Shown piece by piece: positions 12,145 through 62,544 of a stretch of 64,000 nucleotides of DNA. The translations under genes and the position numbers were made by a program. Within the stretch, counting starts at the first letter, position 1. Each line of letters opens with the position of its first letter. Source of the stretch: Monoplex corrugatus (taxonomy: Eukaryota; Mollusca; Gastropoda; Littorinimorpha; Ranellidae); contig CM060307.1 in NCBI GenBank assembly GCA_030674185.1, forward strand, positions 59,621,481 through 59,685,480, given 5' to 3'. The notes beneath the pieces are model-generated. The model saw nothing but the letters and a program-made list of their open reading frames with translations, ran no database searches and was not told the DNA's origin.

Positions 12145-12146
<2 letters not shown>

Positions 12147-12184
<38 letters not shown>

Positions 12185-12253
12185 TGTGTGTGGTGTGTGT
12201 GTGTGTGTGTGGGGTGTGTGTGGTGTGTGAGTGTATGTCTGTGTGTGTGTGCT
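12147..12253. repeat. (GT)n microsatellite
   Basis: GT interrupted by GG. Confidence 0.95.
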
Positions 12254-12655
12254 TAGGACATTAAGTCTACAATGTCACAGAAAAGAGGAATGTTGGCATA
12301 ATCTGATATGTTTTGTTTATCCTTGACATTCCTATATTCAGATGAGAGTAATTGCTGTTGTTGTGTGAGTCATAAAAGCATAATACACCACCTGCCAACA
12401 AAACTCTGCTAATTGTAAAGTCCATGTTATTTTTGTCAAGATGAACTTATGTTTGTCAGTATTAGCATTACAAGCACAGGAACTAGATTGTAGAGGTGGG
12501 ATTGACAGTATATTATCTGCAGCACCATCTAGCTGCAGTTATTTGATTGGAAAACTAGATAACGTTAAAAGGCCATACATGGTTGATTTCCTAAAGGTGC
12601 TGTCCTAATGACCTAGGGTGGTGTGCAGTCTTCACCGTTGAAACGAGCACACACA
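12254..12655. other. No gene seen
   Basis: Non-repetitive sequence without a supportable exon. Confidence 0.45.
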
Positions 12656-12659
12656 CCAG

Positions 12660-12771
<112 letters not shown>

Positions 12772-12785
12772 GACCTGTAACCTTT

Positions 12786-12893
12786 CACAGTTAGCAAGAA
12801 ACTCTGGGAAGAGCAGGGACAGCAGAAGGCTCAGAGAAGACCCCTCAAGCAAGTGTTTTGATCCTAAACTCCTTATGCTCTTGGGAGGCCTTC
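12786..12893. repeat. Dispersed ~105-bp repeat, also at 56367-56470
   Basis: AAGAAACTCTGGGAAGAGCA…CAAGCAAGTGTTTTGATCCT…CTC…GGGAGGCC is matched at 56367 (AAGAAACTCTAGGGAGAGCC…GCAAGTGTTTCGGCCC). In the 56-kb locus it lies at the 3' side of a LINE relic, so it is probably that LINE's 3' end. Confidence 0.65.
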
Positions 12894-13310
12894 AACAAAT
12901 CCACATTGTTCTTCTGCTATCTCTGTCTTGATTCTGTTCTTTGTCCTCATCATGATTATTCTTAACAAAGTCTTTGTCATAAGACTTATCAAGCTGATTG
13001 TACGATAGAGTTCGCATCATGTGGCCCCTGTTTTCTTTGGAAGTGCAGTGGAAATTGACTTTGATAAATCTTCAGGGATTTCTTTTCGTTTGGCTGGACA
13101 TTATTTACGTGGGAGGATTAGGCTGGTTTCCTGTTTGCCTTCCATCAGTTTTTGTACGGACTCTCCGCTAGCCTTTGGCGTTCCCACGATTACCCACAAG
13201 ATAGTGGGGAATGATTTTCTGTCAGGGTTTGCTCCCTTAGCCTTGGTCTGTCCTGAGACACCCACAGGGCAGTGGAGTTGTTTACCCATAGCTGGGGGAA
13301 TTTTGACATA
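12894..13310 (-). mobile_element. Internally deleted fragment of the RTE-like LINE
   Basis: 12894-13112 aligns with 17760-17985 (reverse transcriptase N-terminal part). 13113-13310 aligns with about 19500-19690 (5' region, ACCCACAAG-CAGTGG motif). The 1.5 kb between these in the longer copy is missing. Not coding. Confidence 0.7.
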
Positions 13311-13881
13311 CCCAGTGTAAACTCTTGCAAGAACGGTTGGGATAAATCTGGCTTTAGATAAACCTGCCATATGTTTAATGTGCGACGAGTCGTAGGACCA
13401 TGTAGCAAAGCTGGCATAACGTGCCACAGAACGAGTTACCTGTCTGTACATGTCTTTGTTGCAAGACAATCACCAGTGGTCAAGCAATCTTTTAATGTAT
13501 GCAGTCACAATGCAGTTACGGTGGTTTCTTTCATTTATCCTTTCTGTTCCTTAGTGTTATTTGTTGCCCGACGTCTGTACCACCACTCTCACTCTCATGC
13601 TTCTCGATGCCATTGTCTAATGCTCGATTTGATAATAGTGATAATAGAAGACTGATAGACACTGTTGTTTTACTATCACATTGATACTGGCGCACAGGCT
13701 TAACGTTTCTACCTGATAATTGCTAGCAGATTAGATGGAGCACATGTTGAATTGTCTGTGTAAGATGAATATTTAGAAAATAAATTCCAAAATGTATCGT
13801 AATCATTGTCATTATCATGAAATAAATGTAACGTATGGAAAGAACTGAATACATCTCTTTTCCACCTCCTAACCCATACAG
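13311..13881. other. Intron sequence upstream of the first visible exon
   Basis: No earlier exon of the SOD-repeat gene could be found here, although the next exon requires one. Confidence 0.5.
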
Positions 13882-52049
<38,168 letters not shown>

Positions 52050-52257
52050 TGACATTACCTCTCAACATGAAATGCGCTCTTCCAGGCCTGGCTGTGCTTC
52101 CTCAAGGACACTATGCACAGCGCGGTGACTGCACACGTGTGAATGAAGGATCAGTAACACGAGGCCATAAGTCAGCGTGAAAGATATCCACACCTACACT
52201 GTCACCAGACTCTACATGTAATACGAACAGCAGGCAGACAAGCACATCAACACCGTG

Positions 52258-52460
52258 CACACACACACACACACGCCCGCCCGCGCTCGTGCGTACACAC
52301 ACACACACACACACGCACACGCACACACACACACACACACACACATACACGCGCACACACACGCGCACACACACACGCACACACACACACACACACACAC
52401 ATAAACACACACACTCACACATACACGCGCGCGCACACACACACACACATATATAAACAC

Positions 52461-52509
<49 letters not shown>

Positions 52510-52511
52510 AC
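52258..52511. repeat. (CA/CG)n microsatellite
   Basis: About 250 bases with CG and CATA interruptions, some 200 bases past the stop codon and probably in the 3' untranslated region. Confidence 0.95.
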
Positions 52512-52514
52512 GAA

Positions 52515-52990
52515 TTAAATGGCGTCATATTAGTTTTTTTCTGTGACAACGACAGATCTTTTTCTGACGTTCTCAAGGTTTCAAGATAGATTGATACAAA
52601 CTGCTTGTGTAAATCTGCGCTCTTTGTCGTTTTTAAAGTAATATTCATCCAAATACATATATTGTCAATGTGCTGTGCTGGAACAAGATGAATTGAAAGC
52701 GCTTTTGGAAGATCCTGTGGAGTACGGATTGTTCTGTTGATTACAAAAGACAGATAATCATGCATGTGTCCAGATATACCAACATATTTCAGCTTGTAGA
52801 GTAAACGTTTATGCAAAACTTGATCATAAGCTTTTTTCACGTCAAAGAAAGTAGCTAAATACTTTTTTTCTGCAGGAAAATATTGTTTGATTTTGAGTTA
52901 TAAGTAGAACTAAGTATTCATCTGTATACCTCCTTGTCTGAAATATGTCTGGTTTACCAGAGTGACTATTCATTTCACAGTAATTTGTAA
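52515..52990 (-). mobile_element. LINE reverse transcriptase fragment
   Basis: Minus strand: YLATFFDVKKAYDQVLHKRL, LYKLKYVGISGHMHDYLSF and VINRTIRT are box A of a CR1/Jockey-type reverse transcriptase (FxDxxKAYDxV…LLYKL…GI.G…). Upstream FRQGGIQMNT is a worn FRxGR. About 450 bases, truncated both ends. Confidence 0.7.
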
Positions 52991-53082
52991 TTTTGTTCAA
53001 GACTAATCTTTACATCAGTTTGCTTCAGGTAACTGAAGTAACTTACCTATTTTCAGATAACTTACCTATTTTCAGATTGCTC

Positions 53083-53101
53083 ACACACACACATGCACAC
53101 G

Positions 53102-53152
<51 letters not shown>

Positions 53153-53155
53153 AAA

Positions 53156-53220
<65 letters not shown>

Positions 53221-53222
53221 TC
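53083..53222. repeat. (CA)n microsatellite
   Basis: Several CA blocks. Confidence 0.95.
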
Positions 53223-53785
53223 ACATCACATAAAATGTGCGCATTTATCACACTGTAGATTGTTTTCCTAAGTCTCTGTGATCAGTTTCTGATGTCTTAT
53301 GGATTGTTTGAAGTCCGGGGTTTTATAGCTTGTTACTTGTTAATGAGCACAGCAATAGTCCAACACCCCCCTTCCCCTTCACATGCTCCCAGTTCTTTAT
53401 AACTGTGTAATTCGTGTGAAAACCACTTTTCATGTTTTCCACCTTGTTTTCTTTGCATTTGTGTATATGTATACCTATGCATTTGTATATACCTAAGTGT
53501 TTTTCATTTACTTTTTGGGGAAAAGGTAAACAGACTGGTTGCAAGAGAAGTATGTGTGTGAGAGAGAGAAAACGAACTGCTTCAGCGGGGATTTTTTTGT
53601 TGTTGTTGTTGTTTTTTTTGTTTTTTTGTTTTTGCTTTTTAGATAAGGATATTTACCATATTAAGTCCCTTTGTCTAAATTGTCCTAAAGGTAGTATCTG
53701 ACATGGACACAACACACACGCGCACGCATACACAGCACAGAGTAAGAAACATTTGCCGCTATGCCATATAATATATATGTATGTA
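53223..53785. other. No gene seen
   Basis: T-rich stretch at 53596-53640; nothing recognised. Confidence 0.45.
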
Positions 53786-53830
53786 TGTAGGCCTACACAT
53801 ATATACACACACACACACATATATACACAT

Positions 53831-53896
<66 letters not shown>

Positions 53897-54020
53897 TATA
53901 TATAGTACATATATATTTATATATATGTATATATATTATATATACTGTATATATATATATACATATACACACATATATACATATACATACATACAGACAC
54001 ACGCATATATAATTATGTAT
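53786..54020. repeat. (CA)n/(TA)n array
   Basis: CA and TATA alternation; TA at 53838-53905 and again to about 53960. Confidence 0.95.
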
Positions 54021-54295
54021 ATATAAGCACACTCACGCGTAGGCGCATAGTTCGGTGTCTTTTAATTAGTAGAGCTTGAACCAAAGTTCATGTGATCGTG
54101 GTTTCTGTGGGGTGGGAAGATAGGGAGGGGGAAGTGAGTTGTTCTGTCCCTAGGATTTGATGGATACGTTGTTTGAAATGTATCGTGAAAGAAAATCATT
54201 TTTTGGCATTGGTTCTGTCGGTGCATTTGTGTGTGTGTGTGTGTGTGTGTACGCTGCAGGCGTATAGTGACTGTGTATGGTGTGTGTGTGTTTGT

Positions 54296-54690
54296 GGATC
54301 AGTCGCCCGGTAGATAAAACGCCTGTCTGGTAGGCGGGAGAAGCAAGAGGCATGTAATTTGAATCATGGTTGGACAGATTTTTCTTTCCAGCCTCCATAT
54401 CCCTCGCCCAACACCTCGTTGGTCTTTGAGTGGTGATCTGAGCATTTGTCTCTCAGATGTGGTAACAAACGCATGCATTTAACCGCACATACAAGAATCC
54501 AGCGCAACCAAAAGGCACGTTCCCGGCAAAATTCCGTTGAAAATTAACCCTGATGGATAAGAACAATAATACACACATTTACAGGGAAAAAAAGGGACAC
54601 GCATGGCGCTGTACTGTGGTTGTGTGCTTTCCTCTCGGAGAGCAATCTGCATTTCACGCTGGGGAAAAAATTGTGATAACAAGAAGCAAA
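54296..54690 (+). mobile_element. tRNA-derived SINE, nearly complete
   Basis: Worn box A (CGCCCGGTAGATAAAACGCC) and box B (AATTTGAATCATGG), body GGTCTTTGAGTGGTGATCTG (compare 632-652), tail ATGGCGCTGTACTGTGGTTG…CTCGGAGAGCAATCTGCATTT and TTGTGATAACAAGAAG. Confidence 0.6.
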
Positions 54691-54909
54691 CAAAAACAAA
54701 GGTATCCATTTCAATCCAGAATGTTAGCGTGAATAGTTGTGTGTGAATGCAACGTAAAGATATGCACCTGCTGTAATCAGTTGTGATAGTTCCAATTATA
54801 ATGATGCATATCATTTGTTTTCTTTCTTTATATATAACTAACATTTAGTCAGTGCTGCAACAAGCATCGTTTAATTCTCTGTACATTATTGTCTGTAATA
54901 TTGTGGTTA

Positions 54910-54971
54910 TTAACCCCTTCACTCCCTTACCAACGAAACTGGTAGGTGGGGTGAGGGAGTGAAGGAGTTAA
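54910..54971. mobile_element. Minimal TTAA MITE (62 bp), copy 4
   Basis: TTAACCCCTTCACTCCCTTA…GTGAGGGAGTGAAGGAGTTA(A): two arms with a tiny loop, no inner unit. Confidence 0.72.
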
Positions 54972-56125
54972 ATTCTGTTACGACGATTGTGCTTGAAATT
55001 GAATGAGACTAGTTATTCATAGTTGTCAGTTTTGTGTAGATAGTGAAGATGTGTGTCATTATGCCAGATGAGAGGAGGTAATAGTGGTTAATAGTCAGTT
55101 ATAGCTATTTTTGCACATTCATATTACTTGCTGAAGCTGGGCTGCTGCAGTGATTAAGGCGTTATTGTCATAGATGGATAATGCAGATTGATAACAAGAG
55201 TGCGAATAATTTTATGAGCATGTTGGTGTTTTGCAACACATGCAGCATTGTCTGTTTTCATGATGGTATATATGTAACTTTCTTCTTTTTTTATGAAGGA
55301 ATATGTGTAGCGATACCTTCTTTTTCATTTATGAAGGAATGTGTGTAGAATTATCTTCTCTTTCCTTTTTAAAGGAATACGTGTTGAATTATCTTTTTTT
55401 CCTTTGTGAAGGAATATGTGTAACATTATTTTCTTCTGCTTCTTTTACGAAAGAATATGCGTGAAATTATCTTCTTCAACTTCTTTTGTGAAGGAATATT
55501 TGTTGATTTATCTTTGTCTACTTCTTTTTTAAAGCAATTTTTTTTTTTTGCTTTGATAACTGGGTTTGCTAAGTGCATATAAAGTGGATTATTTGCACGG
55601 AAATAAAGCGTTAAACATCTGCTTTGTGTGAATTTATTTCTTCAGAAATAGTAGGCTAGAAAAAGCAATTGAGAACAAAATAAGTATATTATAAATTAGA
55701 AGGCACCAGTCATATTGTCATTTTTTAAATGTTTGGTATTTTTCAACGCGAGTTTTCGTGTGTGTTTGTCACAGATGAGTGTATGTATGTGCTCGCCTGG
55801 ATGTGTGTGAGTAGAACCTATTTATTTCTATAAAAGCAATGGGCCGGTGGTTTTAGAAGAGGACACACATGCACGTACACATACACACAACTTAGTCAAG
55901 CCATACCAAGTTTCCAGTACATGCATAAACTTTGCAAACACGTTTATCGTATAAAAAATTATGTCTCAAACATTTTACAGTCACATGCAAACGATATACG
56001 AGTGTATCAACGTGCATTTCATTTGTTTGTTACAACTTACAGCTCGGAAATTCTTCGTAAAACACGCTAACATTTATGCTCATTGTAATTCAAATGAATA
56101 ATAGATCAGATCAAATCCTCTGGTC
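54972..56125. other. No gene; short T-rich tandem motif
   Basis: 55280-55530 contains about five divergent repeats of a ~45-base unit (GAAGGAATATGTGTRRMATT followed by ATCTTCTTTTTC). Possible polyadenylation site at 55601. Confidence 0.5.
55600..55607 (+). terminator. Possible polyadenylation signal
   Basis: AATAAAG followed within 30 bases by TGCTTTGTGTG, a GT-rich downstream element. If used by the SOD-repeat gene, it would give a 3.5-kb 3' untranslated region. A nearer ATTAAA at 52515 is the alternative. Confidence 0.25.
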
Positions 56126-56127
56126 AC

Positions 56128-56310
56128 TACTGCACAGTGGATCTTAGATTGTAAGCTCAGGTAAGTTTGCTCTGGGCCTAAGCAAACTTAAGATGAGCTT
56201 TACGCGTATACACTTAGAAGGTAAGGAAGCCTATGCTTATCGATTTCCTCCCTTTAAGAAAGTGTTTACCGATAAGCACACTTAGAGAACCTAAGATCCG
56301 CTGTGCAATC
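56128..56310. mobile_element. Small TIR element (MITE)
   Basis: TGCACAGTGGATCTTAG (56131-56147) and CTAAGATCCGCTGTGCA (56291-56307) are inverted. An inner pair, CTTATCGATT…/…ACCGATAAGC, adds a second hairpin. Confidence 0.6.
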
Positions 56311-57500
56311 GTGCTTTTTGTAAAGATCCACCCCTAAACAGCTGAGAAATCTTGCAGACAGCTGTAGTAAGAAACTCTAGGGAGAGCCGCACAACAGAAG
56401 GTCCTCAGACAAGAAATCCCCGTCAAGCAAGTGTTTCGGCCCTTAACTCCTGATACTCTAAGGGGGCCGGGCCACATCTAGGTCATCACTCCTGGATGCT
56501 GCCACCAGTTGTTTTTTTTAGACCATTGTCCTATTCCTGGAATCAAACCCGCGCATCCCAGTCAGGCGTCTCGAGGCCAAGTCACCCTTGCGATGGATAT
56601 CTCAACCATTTAGCTATCGGTCACCAGCAACACATAGGGGAGTTTTAAGCCTTATGAAGTTCACTTTTGTTCCTGCTGGTCCAGACCCAGCTGGAACTCT
56701 TTTCTGCTGCTTCTGTCTTAATCTTAAGGGCTCTAGTTCTCTCTCAGTAATCGAAAGCTGTTTCATGAGGTTATAGGCTGATGTGCCTGTCAACTCCTTG
56801 GCTCCAACCTCTATGGCGAGGACATCGGCTTGAAAACCAGATGTCCCCAAACTGCTGACTAGGCTGGCATACTTTTCAGTCTTGTAGATATGGACATCCT
56901 CCATTCTACATTTACACTTTACAGTGAGCTCGATCAGGATAATTTGTGTTTAATGAATGGGGGTGGAGAAGTATGTCCTGTCTCATGCCACTCTTGCTGA
57001 TGATTTGTGGAATTTTTTTTTTTTCATTTTGAAGTCATGCTGTGCACACCCAGTCGTCCACTCGATCCAGCAGACCTCGGCTTCATGCTCTGGGTGTCAC
57101 ATCTATTCCAGGCCAGAGTTTGTTGTCTCCTGCCTTTTGGATATGATACATCTCGAGAGCCAGTTGAATCATGTACAGGACTGACCCACACGCATTCGCC
57201 AGATCGAGCCACGCCACGTCGAGGTAATTCTTCTCCGTTTTAGTTCTTTGAATTGCTTCCCAAATCATCGTGGCGTGCTTCACACAGCGAGACATTCCTG
57301 GAATGCCTCTTTTTTGGACTGACAGGTCCCGGTATTCGTTTCCCGTAAAGTATTAGTCAGCCTGGCTGCCATGTCGGAAGATCTTCCCTCCGACGTTCAG
57401 AAGTGATATAGGCACACTTAGGAAGCCCTAAGATCCGCTGTGCAATCTTGCTTTTTGCAAAGATCCACCTACAATCAGCTGAGAAATCTTGCAGACATAT
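56274..57500. repeat. ~90-bp direct repeats flanking a LINE relic
   Basis: 56274-56358 and 57408-57497 share CACACTTAG…CCTAAGATCCGCTGTGCAAT, CTTGCTTTTTGYAAAGATCC and CAGCTGAGAAATCTTGCAGA. Confidence 0.8.
56365..57330 (-). mobile_element. LINE relic of a third family
   Basis: Minus strand: RTKTEKNYLDVAWLDLANAC, GSVLYMIQLALEMYHI (57240-57110) is a reverse transcriptase box A (WLDLANAYGSVPH in relatives). KYASLVSSLGTSGFQADVLA, IEVGAKELTGTSAYNLMKQL (56880-56750) is the conserved C-terminal block. The part between, with the catalytic box, is deleted. A tRNA-like stretch (GATAGCTAAATGGTTGAGAT … GGGTTTGATTCCAG) follows at 56620-56540 on the same strand. Confidence 0.65.
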
Positions 57501-57771
57501 TTTCCCCACAGGCATGAAATGTGCATGCATTGACACACAACATAACACGCACACACACCAACAACATGCCGGTTACACGCACACGTAAATAACGAGCGTG
57601 TACGTACAGTCATAAATGTACGTAACGATAGACATTTGATATACTGCACACAGAGCATGCCACCAAACTACCGCGTGGTAGACGACTAGTCCGTATCTGT
57701 GATAAATCAGAAGTGAGACTTGTCATTGTGTGTCTAAAATGAACAGAACTAGAAACACGACAGTGTCATTA

Positions 57772-59643
57772 AAGACCTTTAGATTACACTTCACGAATCC
57801 AATACGGGCCAGATACGTAACGTACCGACTACGTATCGCATTTTCTCGCGCGATTTTATCGATACGTAGCGCTTCGATAGGGACGTGACCACGTAGCAAA
57901 ACCAAAGTATACGTGCTCTCGCCCATATCTGTTTTTCTGCTGCGGAACTGAATTTTCAAGGTAAGTGATGGTTTGGTTGTGCCTTCTTTCGATCTTGTTG
58001 CGCATGTGTTACGTCACTGAAGTCGAAGAAATTGGTGTATAGATCCACTGAAGAGACCACCTATCAGCAGGCAAAATCCCAGAGGCTGGTATTCACGTAT
58101 TTTCAGGCGACCTGGATAGAACTGAGAACGAGATTTGATATCTCAGCCCCGGTTCGGCTGCAATTTAACTTTTAAAAGCTAATTTATGACTGCAAATCAT
58201 TAAAAACGTCATGACTGATGTAATTTATAATTGTCTTGATTACTTGGCGTCAAATGTTTTAAACGAAAAAGACATGAGATTTTTTGAGAAAAAATGACTT
58301 CACCAAGCGTTATCCTTGACATGGTCGCACTACGCCGGTCAGTCAGGTCTCTCATCCAAACCACACAGGCCTACACACAGGCCTTGCTTTAGGGAGCAAG
58401 ATTGAAATGTGTCTAGACATTACCTAGTTTTGTATTGTTTTGTGTTGATTCTGCATGGCATAAACATGGTAGCCTTATGTACTTTTTTTTCGTTTCATCG
58501 TTTACGTTCATTAAAGACGGCAGCTGAAGGAGCAAAAAAGAAAAAAATTTACTTCCTTCCAAAGATGGATAATGCGTTATTGCTCTAAGTTCTACAACGC
58601 AAGTCATTGTGGAATAAAAACAGATTGGTCTAGGCTCTATACGACTGCAACGTAATAGTGTGTGTTACATCAGTTTGACGATTGGGGCCATAATGATGAC
58701 AAAGTTCGTGGGCTCAGCTTCAGAACATATGTACCCATATTGTAGATCTGCTCATTGTCTAAACTGATATAGTGATAATACAACAGGGTCATAAATGCAC
58801 AATGTATGACTTAGGTTTTTCAGATGCACAACTCATAGATATGGATGTGCAGAGAACACGCAAGACGTTTCTTATCTACACTGTGTTGCATTTGAGAGCC
58901 GCTGTAGGTTAGATGGGAAAAAAGATCGTAACAGATCCAGGCACTATGTTGCATGTTCATACAGCTGATGTGCCTATGGTTTTGAAAGCTGCACACTCAT
59001 TTCCTAAAAAAAATAAAGTAATGGATCGCAGGATTCCTACAGGGCCAGTTTGTTTAGATTATGAAGTAAACTGCAGCTACGAAGACAAAAGCCTTCCATT
59101 AGATCAGACTCTCCCTTTCTCTCTCTGTCTTTCTCTTTATACGAGTATCTCTCTATCCATCTATCTTTCTGCGTCTCTCTCTGTCTCTGTCTCTCTCTCT
59201 CCCTCTTTCTCTCTCTCTTTCTCTTTCTGTCTCCTTATTTCTCTGTTTTCTTCCCCCCTCCCTTTCTTTCTCACTAGCTCTTAATACACCCGTTAGTTTG
59301 TGTGGTCTGTAGTGTCACAACATTTTATATTATGCATTAGGTCGTTTGTAAAGATTTCTATGTGAACTAATGTGTTTACACAGATAAAACGAGATTGCTG
59401 CTACTTACCTCAAAACTCTGCTGCAAGTGTATCGTGAACAAGTTGCACAGAAAGTGCTTAGGTTATATCCCTTGCTTCGGGGGACGTAGATCCTTGACAC
59501 GTGTAATCTAAAAGCAATATTCATTTTTACGTACGGGACACGTACGTATCGCGGTACGGATACGTGTTGGGAGACACGTGACGTGTAATCTAAAAAACGG
59601 ATACGTGTTGGGAGATACGTGACGTGTAATCTAAAGGTCTCTA
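57772..59643. mobile_element. DNA transposon-like element with 23-bp TIRs
   Basis: Left end AGACCTTTAGATTACACTTC(ACG) and right end CGTGACGTGTAATCTAAAGG(TCT) are inverted with one mismatch. Next to the right end a 42-base unit (CGGATACGTGTTGGGAGACA…) is duplicated in tandem. Both ends are rich in ACGT palindromes. No transposase is recognisable inside, so it is probably non-autonomous. Confidence 0.65.
59116..59278. repeat. (CT)n/(CTTT)n tract
   Basis: Pyrimidine-rich strand inside the TIR element. Confidence 0.88.
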
Positions 59644-59920
59644 TTATTGTTATCATCATCATCATCATAATGAATAAATATGTAAACAAATAAAAAGAAA
59701 AATGAAGTAAATTTCTTCCTGTTTTTCAGACATAAGTATTCTCCATGCCAAATGAAGAAATCACACAGCCCAGCTGTATGGTGGTCTACAACCATGGAGT
59801 GCTGGCAAGATTAAATACAAACAGAAGAAGAAAGCAGAAAGACTGATTTTGACATTCAGAAAGATTACAGTGAAGAGAGATAATATAATTTCCAGAAGCT
59901 GGAGGATGCAAACAATCGCC

Positions 59921-60190
59921 TGAATGTTAGAAAAACATTTACCTTTCATTGTAATTACACTTATCTCAAATGTTGTTGTAAAAGCAGATTTATGCTCAAC
60001 CGGTGCTAAACAGAAGAATGTTAGAAAAAGCACTTATTTATGTTCATTGTACATACACTTATCCCTAATGCTACCGTAAAAGCACATAGCTCTAACAGTA
60101 CCAAATAGAAAAATTTTAGAAAAAGCACTTGTCTTTCATTGTTCTTGCACGTGTCACCACAGTAGAGGTCACCAAATGGAAGAGACATGC
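59921..60190. repeat. ~93-bp tandem repeat, array 1 (three units)
   Basis: Units start GAATGTTAGAAAAA at about 59922, 60015 and 60108 and contain CATTGTAMTTACACTTATC and AAAGCACATAGCTCTAAC. The array ends with CACCACAGTAGAGGTCACCA. Confidence 0.8.
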
Positions 60191-60740
60191 CTGAATTCTT
60201 GTACTTCAGGACTGCCAATGATTAATTATTTGATTTGGAACCAATCGGATGGTTGTATTTGAAACCACAAACCCCCCTGCTGTGGTGGTCGTGATGAATT
60301 GCATCAGCATTTCGTTAGTATGTCAATTAGAATTATGAGGTAAGACCTACTGGCTGGTCAACTTGGTTGTGTGTGAAAGAAAGGGAGGGAGGGAGAGATA
60401 GAGAAAGAAGGGGAGAGGGCAGAGAGAGAGAGAGGCGGGGGGTGATTTAGATTTTATAGTAACAGTATGTTAAATACACCCTAACAGACACACATACATA
60501 ATTATATATCTTCTCTCAGATAACAGACACACACACATATATATCTGCTCTCAGATACATACATATATATGGGCAATCAAATCTGTTTTCCTCTCAAGGG
60601 GCCCAGCAGATAGGCTAAACAAAGTAAGATGAAAGCATCTGGCTTGATAGTTAAAGTAGGAATTGTGGAGTTATTATACCTAATATATATAATGAAAAAA
60701 GTGGCAGTACATTTTAAGTGTTTAAGGACTGGTGTTCTTT
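60191..60740. other. Spacer between the two arrays
   Basis: GA-rich at 60376-60440 and CA/TA-rich at 60485-60570; no gene seen. Confidence 0.5.
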
Positions 60741-61080
60741 GAAAGGATATAATTACACTTATCCCCAATACTGTTGTGAAAGCACATAACTCTAACATAA
60801 CAGTGACAGATAGCAGAATGTTAGAAAAACACATCTTTCATTGTAGTTACATTCATCTCTAATGATGTTGTAAAAGCAGATTTATACTCAACCGGTGGTA
60901 AACAGAAGAATGTTAGAAAAAGCACTTATTTATGTTCATTGTACTTACACTCATCCCTAATGCTATTGTAAAAGTAGATATCTCTAACAGTACCAAATAG
61001 AAGAATGTTAGAAAAAAGCACGTATCTTTCATTATTCTTGCACATGTCACCACAGTAGAGGTCACCAAATGGCATATGCC
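60741..61080. repeat. ~93-bp tandem repeat, array 2 (about 3.5 units)
   Basis: Same unit as array 1 at about 60741 (partial), 60816, 60909 and 61004, with the same terminal CACCACAGTAGAGGTCACCA (61049). Confidence 0.82.
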
Positions 61081-61221
61081 ATAATTCTGCCCATGATACG
61101 CTCCTAACCCCCAACCTTGTCTCCCCCCACCCTTTCCCATTTTCCATGCACACACACACACGTACCGGTACAAAGGAAACACACCATTATGAAGTTAAAA
61201 AAAAAAAAAAAAAAAAGGATA

Positions 61222-61545
61222 GGTACGGTAATCAAGCAGGTAAATGTCAGACTTGTAATAAGAATGTCTGGGTTTGGTCCCTTCTGAGTGCCTCCTGCCT
61301 GGTGAAAAAGGGTGGAGAATTTGTTATGTTCTCTGCTCAGCATGTGTGCAGACCTACCAGTGTCTGAAACCCCTTTGTGTGCATGCTCATGCAGAAAATC
61401 AAATATGCACTATAAAGATCTTGTAAGTCATGTCTTGTGTGTTTGGTGGCTTATGGAAGCTTGGCCCAGCAAGCATATCCACCAAATCAGAGTATGCAGC
61501 CTGCACCAGTATACTGCCTGCACAGTGTGGACAAAACTGCACATA
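61222..61545 (+). mobile_element. tRNA-derived SINE (family D)
   Basis: Box B-like GTCTGGGTTTGGTCCC, then GTGTCTGAAACCCCTTTGTG, GCAGAAAATCAAATATGCAC, TAAAGATCTTGTAAGTCATG and CCAGCAAGCATATCCACCAA. The later blocks match 46600-46910. A poly-A run precedes it at 61198-61217. Confidence 0.6.
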
Positions 61546-62238
61546 TACATATCTGAGAAAATCTGAACGCTATAGAAGGATCATTATTTTTTTCTAAAAA
61601 ATAACACGAACTGAGCAGATCTGTGCCACTAAAAAAAAATAAGCAAAGATCAGGGAAAGGGGAATGGTTGTTTTGTACATGTTACTTTTTTTTTTTTGTG
61701 TGCTAATTACTCGTCTTCATTTTTATGGTAGAAAAACAAAAACATATAAATGTCTCAGAACATATATACTCTTTCAGAATAGTATTCAGAATTCATTTTG
61801 TCACAACAAAGGATTCATATGCCCATATAGTGAATATTTTCGTCACATGAATAGTGTGTTGCAAGTGCATGATTTGTGCGTGGCGGCGGGCGCGTGCGTG
61901 TGTGTTTGTACACAAAGACTGAGTTATTAATTATAGTGCAAAGTATGTACTTAGTTAATTTAATTACAATCTGAATTTGTAAACAATTCCTGTTCTTCCT
62001 TGCTAGCATTGAATATAAGTGCAGAAATATATATCTATATCAACCAAAGGACATAACTCTTGAGAGTCACGTAGGAATTATTTCCCATGTTGTGAAACTT
62101 CTCAAATCTAAACACTGCGCTACCCATTCAGCTAGCATTGAAGCAGATACAAAGCACAAAAACTGTAAGCTCAGAACACTCCTTATGTATATATCTATAT
62201 ATAATCAAACATTTCAGTCATGATCTATTGACACAGAT

Positions 62239-62240
<2 letters not shown>
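61546..62240. other. No gene seen
   Basis: AT-rich intergenic sequence without recognisable repeats. Confidence 0.45.
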
Positions 62241-62242
<2 letters not shown>

Positions 62243-62316
<74 letters not shown>

Positions 62317-62331
62317 CACACACACACACAT
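62243..62331. repeat. (CA)n microsatellite
   Basis: Two CA blocks and a CCCCA interruption. Confidence 0.95.
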
Positions 62332-62544
62332 CAATAGCGTTCATTGCCTATGATATTATATTGAATGATGTCATAATATTGGAGCAACCAAGTTGCTAGG
62401 AAAGATAAAAAGTAATTGTTGGATCAATTTTCCTTTAAAAATCCGAGTATAACAATTTAATTCGTCGTCACATTGGTAGTATTAATGAAAAACAAATAGC
62501 TACATATGTTTATAATGTCACACGTAAAGTACAGGAAAGACTGT

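Noticed and set aside
53653..54032. Tyr/Ile-rich frames resembling membrane peptides
   Set aside because: Translations of TA/CA microsatellites.
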